Assembly (NCBI GenBank): GCA_977006965.1
Contig: OZ345387.1
Coordinates: 88,001 to 152,000, forward strand
DNA length: 64,000 bases
Direction of reading: 5' to 3'
Source of the DNA: Phymatolithon calcareum
Taxonomy: Eukaryota; Rhodophyta; Florideophyceae; Hapalidiales
The position numbers were made by a program, and so were the translations under genes. Shown here one piece after another: positions 1 through 10,166 of the stretch. Within the stretch, counting starts at the first letter, position 1. Each line of letters starts with the position of its first letter. The notes under the pieces were generated by a model that worked only from the letters and a program-made list of their open reading frames with translations, was not told where the DNA came from and searched no databases.

Positions 1-210
1 GAAACGAAGCTTAAATTCAATTTATTTTCACTACTTTAATATATAGCTTATGCTTAAACTTACAATAACAGAGTATTGCTATCAAGCTAAATACATTTAC
101 TTTATACAAAAAGCAAAGGAATTAAACCTTATATTCACTATAGTTTATTAAAATATTTTATATTAATAAGATATTTACATTTATAAATGTTATAAAATAA
201 CAGGTCACAC
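1..210 (-). other. 5' part of a probable group II intron in chlB
   Basis: On the minus strand the chlB reading frame is interrupted after codon 39 by GTGTGACCTG, which fits the GUGYG 5' boundary of group II introns. The following ~200 bases up to the window edge are AT-rich, contain no open frame, and do not resume ChlB similarity. Domains V and VI and the 3' splice site would lie outside the window, so the class cannot be confirmed here. Confidence 0.55.
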
Positions 211-327
211 GAAATAATCATCCCCTAATGGAGCATGCATAATAGCATGCACATTATTAAATGAACTTGCAATCCTTAAAGTACCAATATGTGCAGGTCC
301 TGCATACATCCAATACGCCAGTTTCAT
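205..327 (-). CDS. chlB: chlB 5' exon (light-independent protochlorophyllide reductase subunit B), partial
   Basis: Reading the minus strand from the ATG at 327 gives 39 codons that match the N-terminus of ChlB, beginning [18 protein letters not shown] and continuing to a GDDYF block. ChlB and ChlN form the catalytic component of the dark-operative, nitrogenase-like protochlorophyllide reductase. The match stops exactly after Phe39. The next bases are GTGTG, the usual 5' end of a group II intron; read straight through they give one Val codon and a TGA (205-207). I therefore call this exon 1 of a split gene whose remainder lies left of the window, with exon bases about 211-327. The alternative is a truncated pseudogene. 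Only about 40 of roughly 510 residues are visible, so function cannot be judged. Confidence 0.8.
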   Translation of the reverse strand: MKLAYWMYAGPAHIGTLRIASSFNNVHAIMHAPLGDDYFV

Positions 328-548
328 AAAAAACTTTTCTCCTTATAGTCAATTTAATTTATACAATAACCATATTCTTGTAAAGAAACATAATGAGTAT
401 AAATACGCTTTCATTATTCTTAATATACATTAACGGAAACCGAATAAAAGCATTGACAAAATCCAATAAATAAAGCTTTATTTACCATATTTAAATCTAT
501 AGATTATAATAAATTATACTAGTGTATATAAATCTAAAAAATAAAAAA

Positions 549-977
549 ATGAATAATACAATTAATTTTAAAATGCCTTCTCCCACTTTCGGTGGAAGCA
601 CCGGAGGATGGCTTCGATCTGCTGAAGTTGAGGAAAAATATGCAATTACTTGGACAAGTAAAAAAGAACAAATATTTGAAATGCCTACCGGTGGTGCTGC
701 AATAATGAGACAAAATGACAATCTACTTTACTTAGCTAAAAAAGAACAATGTTTAGCCCTCAGTGCACAACTTAAATCAATAAAATTTAAAATCAACGAC
801 TTTAAGATTTATCGTATATTTCCAAGTGGTGAGGTACAATATCTACATCCTAAAGATGGTGTAGCACCAGAAAAAGTTAATGCAGGTCGTATAGCAGTTG
901 GTAGTATTAATCATTCTATAGGTAAAAATACGGAACCTGTAAACAAAAAGTTTACAGGTGAAGGTACATATGAATAA
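549..977 (+). CDS. psaD: Photosystem I reaction centre subunit II (PsaD)
   Basis: PsaD is the stromal extrinsic subunit of photosystem I that, with PsaC and PsaE, forms the ferredoxin docking site. The 142-residue product contains the family blocks [15 protein letters not shown] near the N-terminus, [21 protein letters not shown], and a basic central part with [13 protein letters not shown], and has the usual length of about 140 residues. The upstream ATG at 522 would add nine residues (MYINLKNKK) that are not family-like, so the start at 549 is preferred. It is divergent from chlB across a ~220-base AT-rich spacer holding a TTGACA at 453-458. Confidence 0.96.
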   Translation: MNNTINFKMPSPTFGGSTGGWLRSAEVEEKYAITWTSKKEQIFEMPTGGAAIMRQNDNLLYLAKKEQCLALSAQLKSIKFKINDFKIYRIFPSGEVQYLHPKDGVAPEKVNAGRIAVGSINHSIGKNTEPVNKKFTGEGTYE

Positions 978-1050
978 AAAAAGGTGCTGAGACTATACAA
1001 TCAAGATGATTATTATAGTCTCTTTTATGTTAAAATTACTTTATATCAAA

Positions 1051-1138
1051 GGAGAGGTGGTAGAGTTGGTTTATTGCGTCTGATTTGAAATCAGATGAAC
1101 CGCATAAGGTTCCGTGGGTTCGAATCCCACCCTCTCCG
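1051..1138 (+). tRNA. trnS: tRNA-Ser(UGA)
   Basis: Class II tRNA of 88 nt with a long variable arm. The acceptor is GGAGAGG/CCTCTCC, the anticodon loop TTTGAAA sits between TCTGA and TCAGA (anticodon UGA), the T-loop is TTCGAAT, and the discriminator is G. It lies between psaD and acpP. Confidence 0.96.
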
Positions 1139-1168
1139 TCTTTATAAAATTTACTACAGTATATGAGT

Positions 1169-1414
1169 TCATTTTTTACCAACTGCTTGTTGGATAAATT
1201 GAATAGCTTGATCTAAAGTAGCAATTTTTTCAGCATCTTCATCAGGGATCTCAATAGCAAATTCTTCCTCTATTGCCATAACTAGCTCTACTGTATCCAA
1301 CGAATCTGCACCCAAATCATTAGCAAAATTAGCTTTCAAAGTAACTTGAGTTTTATCTACACCTAACTGCTGTACAACAATATCTTGTACTCTCTCAAAA
1401 ATATCATCTGTCAT
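1169..1414 (-). CDS. acpP: Acyl carrier protein
   Basis: An 81-residue acidic protein that carries growing acyl chains on a 4'-phosphopantetheine arm during plastid type II fatty acid synthesis. The prosthetic-group motif [20 protein letters not shown] is present, with the modified Ser in DSL. The start at MTDDIFERV is chosen because it follows a good Shine-Dalgarno (AGGAG, about 5 nt upstream) and gives the normal ACP length. The longer upstream frame adds 26 non-homologous residues. ycf45 lies upstream on the same strand, and accB nearby serves the same pathway. Confidence 0.96.
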   Translation of the reverse strand: MTDDIFERVQDIVVQQLGVDKTQVTLKANFANDLGADSLDTVELVMAIEEEFAIEIPDEDAEKIATLDQAIQFIQQAVGKK

Positions 1415-1508
1415 ATGATCTCCTGTTAGTAAATTATGTCTTTTTTTGTAAAGTATACTTATGATAACAGTAAAGCTTAAATCTATTACCAATAACTAGA
1501 AATAATTA

Positions 1509-3212
1509 TTAAGGATAAATTCGTAATCTACGATTAGGCTCTTCACCAAAACTTCGTGCTTTCAAATTATATATTTTTACTAAATGATGCTGTATTTTTC
1601 TTAAATTTGCAACACAAGATAACAATTCCACTATTTCTTTTTTCTTGATTACTATTTTCTCGATAGCTTCACGTGCTTCTTCTAGAGCTTCTATCTGTTC
1701 ATACGTTTTATTTTTATATAATTGCTTCCAGCTAAATTGAGAGAAAGAATTTAAATTTAGAACCTTTCTTAAAGCACGTGTTATATGAGGAATAGTACTA
1801 CTGTATATAGTATAAATAGTAATATTCTTCGCTTTTGCGATTTGTCTCAGTTTACTATTTTGCTTTACACTTGATCTAAGAGCTAAAATCGCATCTGCCT
1901 TGATAGCATCTTTTGTAATAAATAGAGGCAATTGCAAAGTATTAATTACTGCTTCAATTTGCTGCACATTAACAAAATATGCGTAAAGGGAAAAATAAGC
2001 TGGAAAATGAGATTGATTAAAAATCGGAGATGGATGCTGAAAACTGTCTAAAGCCTTAGAAGATTTTAGACTGTTCCGAGAATTACTTAAATTGTTATTT
2101 GAATGTAATAAATCCTTATTATTTACTAGATAGCGAGAAGAAGAAAACGGTTGAATCTTCTTAAAAGATGCTTTTGATAAAGTATTATAACTAGCCAAAA
2201 AAGGGTTGCATTCAATAAATACAGATCCATCTTCATTAAATTTTCTACGCTGAGTTAGTGTACAAGAACCTTGTAAAATCTGATCAACTATTTGATCAAC
2301 TTTTTCATGCACAACCCAACTGTTTCTTGTATGAATCTCTATAGCAACTTGAAATGCAGGAGCAGCTTTTCTTTCTAAAATACTTTTTTGAGTACCCCTA
2401 CGCTTAGCTTCATCATCACCTAAAGTAACATATTGAATTCCACCAACTAAATCCGATAGAACTGGATTTTTTATTAAACTTTCCAGATAATTACCATGGG
2501 CTGTACCTACTAACTGAACACCCCTTTCTGCAATAGTTCGTGCAGCTAAAGCCTCTAATTCTGTACCTATCTCATCAATAATAATTACTTCTGGCATATG
2601 ATTTTCGACTGCTTCTATCATAACTTGATGTTGTAATTCCGGACGAGCAACTTGCATACGTCTTGCCCTACCTATAGCTGGATGCGGTATATCGCCATCA
2701 CCAGCTATTTCGTTAGATGTATCAATAATAACAACCCTTTTTTCCATCTCATCAGCCAAAATACGAGCTATTTCTCGAATTGCAGTTGTTTTTCCGACAC
2801 CTGGCTTACCCAACAACAGAATAGATTCTTTTCTCTCCAAGAGATCCCGTGCGATACTAATAGTACCAAAAATAGCCCGACCAACGCGGCAAGTTAAACC
2901 TACTATGCTACCTTGCCTATTCCTAATTGAGCTAATTCTATGTAATGTTCGCTCAATACCAGAACGGTTATCATTACTAAAATTACCAATTCTTCTAGTA
3001 CAAAAATCTAAATCCTGCCAGGATATAGTTCTATTAGATAAATAATCAGGACCATTTGGAAAACGTGCTTCAGGTCTACGTCCTAGGTCCATAACAACTT
3101 CAATTAAAGACTTTCTATCTTGATGTTTTTCTAAAGGAATACGCACAAAATCTGGTAGTATCTCTAACAATTTATCTAAATCATCTGCAATTAACATTAC
3201 TTTATTATACAA
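1509..3212 (-). CDS. ycf45: Ycf45, SpoIIIAA-like AAA-type ATPase
   Basis: The 567-residue protein belongs to the Ycf45 family, conserved in red-lineage plastids and cyanobacteria, whose role is not known. The N-terminal ATPase part carries a Walker A GKPGVGKT at residues 135-142 and a Walker B VIIIDE at about 209-214, resembling the SpoIIIAA/type II secretion ATPase fold. A long, poorly conserved, Ser/Asn-rich linker (about 345-400) separates it from a C-terminal region ending in a highly charged segment that could correspond to the R3H-type nucleic-acid-binding domain of the family. Met6 is an alternative start. It lies upstream of acpP on the same strand. Confidence 0.9.
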   Translation of the reverse strand: MYNKVMLIADDLDKLLEILPDFVRIPLEKHQDRKSLIEVVMDLGRRPEARFPNGPDYLSNRTISWQDLDFCTRRIGNFSNDNRSGIERTLHRISSIRNRQGSIVGLTCRVGRAIFGTISIARDLLERKESILLLGKPGVGKTTAIREIARILADEMEKRVVIIDTSNEIAGDGDIPHPAIGRARRMQVARPELQHQVMIEAVENHMPEVIIIDEIGTELEALAARTIAERGVQLVGTAHGNYLESLIKNPVLSDLVGGIQYVTLGDDEAKRRGTQKSILERKAAPAFQVAIEIHTRNSWVVHEKVDQIVDQILQGSCTLTQRRKFNEDGSVFIECNPFLASYNTLSKASFKKIQPFSSSRYLVNNKDLLHSNNNLSNSRNSLKSSKALDSFQHPSPIFNQSHFPAYFSLYAYFVNVQQIEAVINTLQLPLFITKDAIKADAILALRSSVKQNSKLRQIAKAKNITIYTIYSSTIPHITRALRKVLNLNSFSQFSWKQLYKNKTYEQIEALEEAREAIEKIVIKKKEIVELLSCVANLRKIQHHLVKIYNLKARSFGEEPNRRLRIYP

Positions 3213-3308
3213 GAATTAAATTGATATAGACCTATGCTACTAATTAATGGATAATCCATAATATTAATTATAAGATAAAATCAATAGAATATTTCTAATA
3301 ATTATTCA

Positions 3309-3512
3309 ATGTTACTCAATAGTCATATAAATAAAATAGTCACAATTAAAGAATTCCATTGTAGAATAGACTCAGAGCTTAAATATTATTCAAACAAGAC
3401 AGGGAAAATAAAAGGTATCAAAGCCTTGCAAAACAATCTTACTATATATTTAATAGAATTCATAAACCATAATAGAATATGGGCTAGAAGAGACGAGATT
3501 GAATTTTCATAA
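3309..3512 (+). CDS. petP: PetP-like small cytochrome b6f-associated protein
   Basis: A 67-residue soluble protein with the layout of PetP, a small SH3-like peripheral subunit of the cytochrome b6f complex in cyanobacteria and red algae. It has an N-terminal strand followed by an RID segment, a GKIKGIK turn, and a C-terminal I-EF-NHNRIWARRDEIEF block that resembles the VEF-D-RTWFFEDEL pattern of the family. There are no membrane segments. It lies between ycf45 (divergent) and accB (same strand, ~50 nt downstream). The call rests on pattern resemblance in a very short sequence. The alternative is a conserved hypothetical protein. Confidence 0.58.
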   Translation: MLLNSHINKIVTIKEFHCRIDSELKYYSNKTGKIKGIKALQNNLTIYLIEFINHNRIWARRDEIEFS

Positions 3513-3563
3513 TATTTATATTTTAGAAAATACTTCATTATCAATAATAAAAATTAGAATGAC

Positions 3564-4052
3564 ATGCAATTTAAAATAAAAGAACTTAAAGCATTTTTAT
3601 CTTCAATTACAAAACATAAAGTAGAAAATCTCCATATTGAAAGCAAAAATTTAAAAATTACAATTAATACAATTAGACAACCAAAGAAAAGAGTAATTAA
3701 TCAACAAACAATTACACCAAGAATAAAAACCTCCAAAAGTAACATTAATCAAAAAGATTTCAGGCTAAATGAAAGCTCTATAAAACATAATTCTAGTAAT
3801 GAAACAGATATATATTTTACAATTATATCACCTATGATTGGTACTTTTTATAGATCACCAGCTCCTAATGAACCTTCATTTATTGAAGTTAATGATATAG
3901 TAAAAATCAACCAAACAGTATGCATAATTGAAGCTATGAAATTAATGAATGAAATAGAATCAGAGGTTAATGGCCATATTGTAGAAATATTAGTAGAAGA
4001 TGGTGATATAGTAGATTGTGGACAAGCATTAATGCGTGTAAAGCATAAATAA
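3564..4052 (+). CDS. accB: Biotin carboxyl carrier protein of acetyl-CoA carboxylase
   Basis: AccB carries the biotin that shuttles CO2 from biotin carboxylase to the carboxyltransferase when malonyl-CoA is made for fatty acid synthesis. The 162-residue product has an N-terminal helical part (about 1-30), a Lys/Asn/Ser-rich linker (about 35-80) and a C-terminal biotinyl domain from about residue 84. The attachment motif EAMKLMN is at 123-129, with Lys126 the expected biotinylated residue. The length is normal for the family. Confidence 0.95.
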   Translation: MQFKIKELKAFLSSITKHKVENLHIESKNLKITINTIRQPKKRVINQQTITPRIKTSKSNINQKDFRLNESSIKHNSSNETDIYFTIISPMIGTFYRSPAPNEPSFIEVNDIVKINQTVCIIEAMKLMNEIESEVNGHIVEILVEDGDIVDCGQALMRVKHK

Positions 4053-4247
4053 AACAATCAAGATTTTAAATATTGTTAACAGATTTTAAGTCTTAGCAAT
4101 CTTATAACTATAATAAATAAGTAAAAACTCACTTATCATAAGAACTATATGAAATTGTATTATCTAACTAAACTAAACAAAAAGAGAATACAATAGCGAG
4201 CGTTTTAATTTCTTGTCTCATTCAAAAAATAAGAGAGGAGAATCTCA

Positions 4248-6512
4248 ATGACAACTAGCTCACAAGAGCAAACAGTACAAAAAGTTGAAGTCGTAGTAGA
4301 TAAAGATCCAGTAAGTACATCCTTTGAAAAATGGGCAAAACCAGGACATTTTTCACGCAGTTTACTTAAAGGACCAAAAACTACTACTTGGATTTGGAAT
4401 TTACATGCAGATGCTCATGATTTTGACAGTCATACAAGCTCTTTATCTTTAGAAGAAGTGTCACGAAAAATTTTCAGTGCTCACTTTGGACAATTAGCTA
4501 TTATTTTCTTATGGCTAAGTGGAATGTATTTTCACGGAGCTAAATTCTCAAACTATATTGCATGGTTAAGTAATCCAACGAATATTAAACCCAGCGCGCA
4601 AATCGTTTGGCCAATAGTAGGCCAAGAAATTTTAAACGGCGACGTTGGTGGTGGTTTTCAAGGAATACAGGTAACATCTGGATGGTTCCAACTATGGAGG
4701 GCTTCTGGTATTACAACTGAGTTAGAACTTTATGCAACTGCCATAGGAGGACTATTTATGGCAGGATTAATGGTTTTTGCTGGATGGTTTCATTATCATA
4801 AAAAAGCACCTAAACTAGCATGGTTTCAAAATGTAGAATCTATGATGAACCATCACCTATCTGGTTTACTAGGATTAGGTTGCTTAGGCTGGGCTGGACA
4901 TCAAATTCATATATCATTACCAATCAATAAATTATTAGACTCTGGTATTACACCACAGGAATTACCTCTACCTCATGAATTCCTTGTTAATAGAGAACTT
5001 ATGGCACAATTATATCCTAGCTTCAGTAAAGGTATTTTACCATTCTTTACTCTAAACTGGAATGAATACTCCGATTTTTTAACCTTCAAGGGTGGGCTTA
5101 ATCCAATCACTGGAGGGTTATGGTTAAGTGATACAGCTCATCACCATTTAGCTTTAGCGGTATTATTCATCATCGCAGGACATATGTACCGTACTAATTG
5201 GGGTATAGGTCATAGCATGAAAGAAATTTTAGAAGCTCATAAAGGTCCTTTTACAGGACAAGGACACAAAGGATTATACGAAATACTAACAACTTCATGG
5301 CATGCTCAATTAGCTATTAATTTAGCTATGATGGGCTCATTAAGTATAATTGTTGCACATCATATGTATGCAATGCCACCATACCCATATATTGCAACTG
5401 ATTATCCAACACAACTATCTTTATTTACACATCACATGTGGATTGGTGGTTTCTGTATAGTAGGCGCGGGAGCACACGCTTCTATTTTTATGGTCAGAGA
5501 TTACAATCCTGCACAAAATTACAATAATGTGTTAGACAGAATTATAAGACATCGAGATGCAATCATATCACACTTAAATTGGGTTTGCATATTCTTAGGA
5601 TTTCATTCTTTTGGCTTATATATTCACAACGATACTATGAGAGCCTTAGGTCGATCACAAGATATGTTTTCAGATACGGCAATACAATTGCAGCCAATTT
5701 TTGCTCAATGGGTACAAAATATACATAATTTAGCTCCTGGCAATACTAGTCCAAATGCTTTAGCAAGTGCGAGCTATGCATTTGGAGGAGAAGTCGTATC
5801 TGTTGGTAATAAGGTTGCAATGATGCCAATCTCTTTAGGAACTGCTGACTTCCTAGTACACCATATACATGCATTCACAATACACGTAACTGTACTAATC
5901 TTAGTTAAAGGATTTTTATTCGCCAGAAACTCTCGCTTAATTCCAGACAAATCTAACCTTGGCTTCCGATTTCCCTGCGACGGACCAGGACGAGGTGGCA
6001 CTTGTCAAGTATCTGGATGGGATCACGTATTCTTAGGCCTATTCTGGATGTATAATTCATTATCAATTGCTCTATTCCACTTTAGCTGGAAAATGCAATC
6101 TGATGTTTGGGGAAGCGTATCACAAAATGGTACGGTCTCACATATTACCGGAGGTAATTTTGCACAGAGTTCAATTACAATTAATGGCTGGTTAAGGGAT
6201 TTTTTATGGGCACAAGCTTCACAAGTAATACAATCATATGGATCAGCATTATCAGCATACGGATTAATTTTCCTAGGAGCACATTTCGTTTGGGCATTTA
6301 GTTTAATGTTCTTATTTAGTGGACGTGGTTACTGGCAAGAATTAATTGAATCAATTATATGGGCACACAACAAAATCAAAGTGGCTCCATCTATCCAACC
6401 ACGAGCACTAAGTATTACACAAGGAAGAGCTGTTGGCGTAGCTCATTATCTACTAGGAGGTATAGGCACAACTTGGGCTTTCTTCTTAGCGAGAATTATT
6501 GCAGTAGGATAA
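4248..6512 (+). CDS. psaA: Photosystem I P700 apoprotein A1
   Basis: PsaA pairs with PsaB to hold P700, the primary acceptors and the FX iron-sulfur cluster. The 754-residue protein has eleven expected membrane spans, many paired His residues that ligate chlorophyll, and the FX motif [12 protein letters not shown] with Cys577 and Cys586. The ATG follows a strong Shine-Dalgarno (GAGAGGAG). psaB starts 17 nt after its stop, so the two form a dicistron. Confidence 0.99.
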   Translation: MTTSSQEQTVQKVEVVVDKDPVSTSFEKWAKPGHFSRSLLKGPKTTTWIWNLHADAHDFDSHTSSLSLEEVSRKIFSAHFGQLAIIFLWLSGMYFHGAKFSNYIAWLSNPTNIKPSAQIVWPIVGQEILNGDVGGGFQGIQVTSGWFQLWRASGITTELELYATAIGGLFMAGLMVFAGWFHYHKKAPKLAWFQNVESMMNHHLSGLLGLGCLGWAGHQIHISLPINKLLDSGITPQELPLPHEFLVNRELMAQLYPSFSKGILPFFTLNWNEYSDFLTFKGGLNPITGGLWLSDTAHHHLALAVLFIIAGHMYRTNWGIGHSMKEILEAHKGPFTGQGHKGLYEILTTSWHAQLAINLAMMGSLSIIVAHHMYAMPPYPYIATDYPTQLSLFTHHMWIGGFCIVGAGAHASIFMVRDYNPAQNYNNVLDRIIRHRDAIISHLNWVCIFLGFHSFGLYIHNDTMRALGRSQDMFSDTAIQLQPIFAQWVQNIHNLAPGNTSPNALASASYAFGGEVVSVGNKVAMMPISLGTADFLVHHIHAFTIHVTVLILVKGFLFARNSRLIPDKSNLGFRFPCDGPGRGGTCQVSGWDHVFLGLFWMYNSLSIALFHFSWKMQSDVWGSVSQNGTVSHITGGNFAQSSITINGWLRDFLWAQASQVIQSYGSALSAYGLIFLGAHFVWAFSLMFLFSGRGYWQELIESIIWAHNKIKVAPSIQPRALSITQGRAVGVAHYLLGGIGTTWAFFLARIIAVG

Positions 6513-6529
6513 ATTAGGATTAATATAAA

Positions 6530-8734
6530 ATGGCAACAAAATTTCCAAAGTTTAGCCAGGCATTAGCACAAGATCCAACAACAAGAAGAATATGGTATGG
6601 AATTGCTACTGCCCATGATTTTGAAAGTCATGATGGAATGACAGAAGAAAATTTATATCAAAAGATTTTCGCATCTCATTTTGGCCACTTAGCTATTATT
6701 TTTTTATGGACCTCGGGTAACTTATTTCACGTTGCCTGGCAAGGTAATTTTGAACAATGGGCATTGAACCCATTAAAAATTAAGCCCATTGCTCATGCAA
6801 TCTGGGATCCTCACTTTGGTCAACCAGCTATAAAAGCCTTTACAAAAGGGGAGAGTCTATACCCAGTTAATATTACCTATTCAGGTGTATATCATTGGTG
6901 GTACACAATCGGAATGAGAACAAATAATGAGCTATATACAGGTTCTCTATTTTTATTATGTTTATCAGTAGTCATGCTTTTTGCAGGATGGTTACACCTT
7001 CAACCTAAATTCAAACCTGGTCTAGCTTGGTTTAAAAACAATGAATCAAGATTAAACCACCATCTATCGGGATTATTTGGTGTCAGTTCTTTAGCTTGGA
7101 CAGGTCACTTAATACATGTTGCTATTCCTGAATCTAGGGGTCAACATATCGGGTGGAATAATTTTTTAACAGTTCCACCACATCCAGAAGGATTAAAACC
7201 TTTCTTTAGTGGCAATTGGAGTGCTTATGCTTCTAATCCAGATACAGCCAACCATGTTTTTGGTAGTCAGGAAGGAGCCGGTAATGCTATCCTAACTTTT
7301 CTAGGCGGATTTCATCCACAAAGCCAATCATTGTGGTTAACAGATATAGCTCATCATCATCTAGCTATTGCTGTGATATTTATTGTAGCTGGTCACATGT
7401 ATAAAACCAATTGGCAAATCGGACATAACATCAAAGATATATTAGAAGCACATGAACCACCCAGTGGTAAACTAGGTAAAGGACATAAAGGGCTATATGA
7501 AACAATTACTAACTCATTACATATGCAGTTAGGACTAGCCTTAGCATCCATTGGCGCTATCACTTCCCTAGTTGCACAACACATGTATGCAATGCCACCA
7601 TATGCTTTTATGGCAAAAGACTTTACTACACAAGCAGCATTATATACACATCACCAATATATAGCTGGTTTTTTAATGGTAGGAGCATTTGCTCATGGTG
7701 CTATTTTTTTTGTAAGAGATTATGATCCAATACAAAATGAGAACAATGTTTTAGCTAGAATGCTAGAACATAAAGAAGCAATTATATCTCATTTAAGCTG
7801 GGCTTCATTATTTCTAGGTTTTCATACCCTAGGCTTATATATACATAACGATACTGTAGTAGCATTCGGCAACCCAGAAAAACAAATTCTAATCGAACCC
7901 ATTTTTGCACAATGGATTCAAGCCAGTTCTGGTAAGGCATTATACGGTTTTAATATTTTACTATCAAGCTCAAATAGTGTCGCTGTGGAAGCCGGAAGCA
8001 ATATTTGGTTACCCGGTTGGTTAGAAGCAATTAATAGTAATAAGAACTCCTTATTTTTAACAATTGGACCGGGCGATTTTTTAGTTCATCATGCTATTGC
8101 TCTTGGCTTACATACAACTACATTAATATTAGTTAAAGGAGCCTTAGATGCAAGAGGATCTAAATTAATGCCGGATAAAAAAGATTTTGGTTATAGTTTT
8201 CCATGCGATGGACCAGGACGAGGTGGTACCTGTGATATCTCAGCATGGGACGCATTCTATCTATCAGTTTTTTGGATGCTTAACACCATTGGATGGGTTA
8301 CATTCTATTGGCATTGGAAACATGTAACCATTTGGCAAGGTAATGTAAGTCAATTTAATGAGTCATCTACATATTTGATGGGCTGGCTTAGAGATTATTT
8401 ATGGCTTAATTCATCTCCATTAATTAATGGATATAATGCTTATGGAATGAACAGTTTATCTGTATGGGCTTGGATGTTCTTATTTGGTCACTTAATTTGG
8501 GCTACAGGATTCATGTTCTTAATCTCATGGCGAGGCTATTGGCAAGAATTAATTGAAACTTTAGCATGGGCTCATGAAAGAACACCTTTAGCTAATTTAA
8601 TTAGATGGAAAGATAAACCAGTTGCTTTATCTATTGTACAAGCAAGATTAGTAGGTTTAATTCATTTTTCAGTTGGTTATATACTAACATATGCAGCATT
8701 TGTCATTGCTTCAACAACAGGAAAATTTAGTTAA
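6530..8734 (+). CDS. psaB: Photosystem I P700 apoprotein A2
   Basis: Second half of the photosystem I core heterodimer, 734 residues. It carries the matching FX cluster motif with Cys559 and Cys568 ([12 protein letters not shown]) and family blocks such as [20 protein letters not shown]. It is co-transcribed with psaA just upstream. A perfect 15-bp hairpin follows at 8750-8783. Confidence 0.99.
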   Translation: MATKFPKFSQALAQDPTTRRIWYGIATAHDFESHDGMTEENLYQKIFASHFGHLAIIFLWTSGNLFHVAWQGNFEQWALNPLKIKPIAHAIWDPHFGQPAIKAFTKGESLYPVNITYSGVYHWWYTIGMRTNNELYTGSLFLLCLSVVMLFAGWLHLQPKFKPGLAWFKNNESRLNHHLSGLFGVSSLAWTGHLIHVAIPESRGQHIGWNNFLTVPPHPEGLKPFFSGNWSAYASNPDTANHVFGSQEGAGNAILTFLGGFHPQSQSLWLTDIAHHHLAIAVIFIVAGHMYKTNWQIGHNIKDILEAHEPPSGKLGKGHKGLYETITNSLHMQLGLALASIGAITSLVAQHMYAMPPYAFMAKDFTTQAALYTHHQYIAGFLMVGAFAHGAIFFVRDYDPIQNENNVLARMLEHKEAIISHLSWASLFLGFHTLGLYIHNDTVVAFGNPEKQILIEPIFAQWIQASSGKALYGFNILLSSSNSVAVEAGSNIWLPGWLEAINSNKNSLFLTIGPGDFLVHHAIALGLHTTTLILVKGALDARGSKLMPDKKDFGYSFPCDGPGRGGTCDISAWDAFYLSVFWMLNTIGWVTFYWHWKHVTIWQGNVSQFNESSTYLMGWLRDYLWLNSSPLINGYNAYGMNSLSVWAWMFLFGHLIWATGFMFLISWRGYWQELIETLAWAHERTPLANLIRWKDKPVALSIVQARLVGLIHFSVGYILTYAAFVIASTTGKFS

Positions 8735-8749
8735 AATAAATAAATAATT

Positions 8750-8783
8750 AAAGGATTTACTTTTACATAAAAGTAAATCCTTT
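8750..8783 (+). terminator. Hairpin terminator after psaA-psaB
   Basis: A perfect 15-bp inverted repeat (arms 8750-8764 and 8769-8783) with the loop ACAT sits 15 nt after the psaB stop and upstream of rps14. It likely ends or stabilises the psaA-psaB mRNA. Confidence 0.8.
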
Positions 8784-8858
8784 AAATCTAATAAAATTGC
8801 AATAAATATCAAAATGGACTAACATAGCATTTATTCAAGATAGATTAAGGAAATTAAA

Positions 8859-9161
8859 GTGGCAAAAAAAAGTATGATTCAACGGGAAATAAAAAGAAAA
8901 AAACTAATAGATAAAAATATAAAGCAAAGAGAAAGTATAAAAAGAGAGACCAAAAACGCTGTAAGTTTTGATCAGCAGTTAAAGATACAAAAAAAATTAC
9001 AAGCATTACCACGTAATAGTTCACCTATAAGATTGAGAAATAGATGTTGGTTAACTGGACGTAGTAGAGGTTACTACAGAATATTCGGACTATCCAGGCA
9101 TGTATTAAGAGAGATGGCACATGATTGCTTATTACCAGGAGTAAAAAAATCAAGCTGGTAA
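8859..9161 (+). CDS. rps14: 30S ribosomal protein S14
   Basis: A 100-residue small-subunit protein with the C-terminal S14 blocks [30 protein letters not shown]. It begins with GTG; this gives the standard MAKKSM N-terminus and follows AAGGAAATTAA. As in other red algal plastids it sits next to psaB, not in the spc ribosomal cluster. Confidence 0.96.
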   Translation: MAKKSMIQREIKRKKLIDKNIKQRESIKRETKNAVSFDQQLKIQKKLQALPRNSSPIRLRNRCWLTGRSRGYYRIFGLSRHVLREMAHDCLLPGVKKSSW

Positions 9162-9171
9162 GTAAAAAAAT

Positions 9172-9201
9172 AAATACTCTAAATTTTATATTAGAGCATT
9201 T
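9172..9201. terminator. Imperfect hairpin between convergent rps14 and petG
   Basis: Arms 9172-9182 and 9191-9201 pair with one mismatch (AAATACTCTAA with TTAGAGCATTT) around an 8-nt loop. The position between two convergent genes suggests a shared terminator. Confidence 0.55.
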
Positions 9202-9239
9202 ATATTAAATAATAAACTGATAAGTTTAATTAAATATTA

Positions 9240-9353
9240 CTAGAGACCACACTGATTTCCTCTACGATACTGCAAATAAGCAGCTACTAATAAACCTACC
9301 AAAGTTACGGGAATTAAACCTAAAACAATACCAGACAGAAGTGGTTCTACCAT
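9240..9353 (-). CDS. petG: Cytochrome b6f complex subunit PetG
   Basis: A 37-residue single-span membrane protein on the minus strand. It begins [20 protein letters not shown] and ends with [10 protein letters not shown], which matches PetG in length and pattern. PetG is needed for b6f assembly or stability. It lies downstream of psbK on the same strand. Confidence 0.95.
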   Translation of the reverse strand: MVEPLLSGIVLGLIPVTLVGLLVAAYLQYRRGNQCGL

Positions 9354-9429
9354 TTATATAATAAAATCAACCAATTAATTTAAAATACTATACTATAATT
9401 TCAATAATAAGCTAGACTAAATAAAAATT

Positions 9430-9567
9430 CTATCGGAAGCCAATAGCTGCCTGCCAAACAAATGCCAATAATAAAAAGAAAACTGGAATAACTGGCAATA
9501 TGTCAACTAATGGCCTAAATATAGCATATGCTTCTGGCAGCTTTGCAAAAATCATTGTCACTAACAT
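9430..9567 (-). CDS. psbK: Photosystem II protein K precursor
   Basis: A 45-residue product. After a short N-terminal leader it reads [20 protein letters not shown] and then a single hydrophobic span ending WQAAIGFR. That is the conserved mature PsbK, which the family processes after about residue 8. A strong GGAGG lies upstream of the ATG. PsbK is a low-mass subunit at the CP43 side of photosystem II. Confidence 0.96.
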   Translation of the reverse strand: MLVTMIFAKLPEAYAIFRPLVDILPVIPVFFLLLAFVWQAAIGFR

Positions 9568-9797
9568 ATAAAAATACCTCCTACAATCTTAAGCAAAAAA
9601 TGTACTTAATAGAATGTACACTAAAAAATACATTTTCACATACTTTCTTCTTATTTTTTCATGTTAATTTAACAATAATCTGATTTAAAAACATAAAGTT
9701 AATAATTAAGATTATTATTATGAACTATATATATAATATAAAATAGAAGTAATATTAACTCAATTAATTAAAAATTAACATATAAAAAGGTAAACAT

Positions 9798-9986
9798 ATG
9801 ACTATTGTAATTCAATTATTAGTTTTAGGATTAATTCTTCTATCTATAGTATCCGTTGTATTTATGCCTGTAACTTTAGCTTCCCCAGGGCAATGGGAAA
9901 AATCTAAAAACCTTGTATATACTGGAGCTGGAATTTGGTCTACTTTAGTAATTATTACTGGAATAGCAAACTTATTTGTAGCTTAG
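9798..9986 (+). CDS. psbZ: Photosystem II protein Z (Ycf9)
   Basis: A 62-residue protein with two hydrophobic spans separated by a polar loop, SPGQWEKSKN. This is the standard length and pattern of PsbZ, a photosystem II core subunit on the CP43 side. A GG-rich Shine-Dalgarno (AAAAGG) lies upstream. trnG(GCC) follows on the same strand. Confidence 0.96.
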   Translation: MTIVIQLLVLGLILLSIVSVVFMPVTLASPGQWEKSKNLVYTGAGIWSTLVIITGIANLFVA

Positions 9987-10005
9987 TATAAATAAACTTT
10001 CATGG

Positions 10006-10081
10006 ATTATTTCAAGTACATATAATATAAAAAATCATTAGTAAATATATACTTGACAATTCATATGTACTTTGAAATAAT
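10006..10081 (+). repeat. Long inverted repeat downstream of psbZ
   Basis: Arms 10006-10023 and 10063-10081 are inverted copies differing by one extra T, with a ~39-nt loop. It could be the psbZ 3' stem-loop. The right arm also covers the -10 position of the trnG promoter. Confidence 0.6.
10053..10081 (+). promoter_or_regulatory. Sigma70-type promoter for trnG
   Basis: A consensus TTGACA (10053-10058), a 17-nt spacer and AATAAT (10076-10081) lie 14 nt upstream of trnG(GCC). The spacing suits a bacterial-type plastid RNA polymerase promoter. Confidence 0.65.
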
Positions 10082-10094
10082 ACCAACTAAATAA

Positions 10095-10166
10095 GCGGGT
10101 ATAGCTCAGTGGTAGAGCGTAACCTTGCCAAGGTTAATGTCGCGCGTTCGAATCGCGTTACCCGCT
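10095..10166 (+). tRNA. trnG: tRNA-Gly(GCC)
   Basis: A 72-nt cloverleaf: acceptor GCGGGTA/TACCCGC, D-stem GCTC/GAGC, anticodon stem TAACC/GGTTA with loop TTGCCAA (GCC), T-loop TTCGAAT. Its last base (10166) touches the dnaK stop codon on the other strand. Confidence 0.96.

Noticed and set aside
453-490. Promoter for psaD
   Set aside because: TTGACA at 453-458 is perfect, but no good -10 follows at 16-18 nt; it was left as a mention only.
985-1026. Possible hairpin downstream of psaD
   Set aside because: The arms pair only imperfectly with a long loop and a bulge, so a terminator call is not supported.
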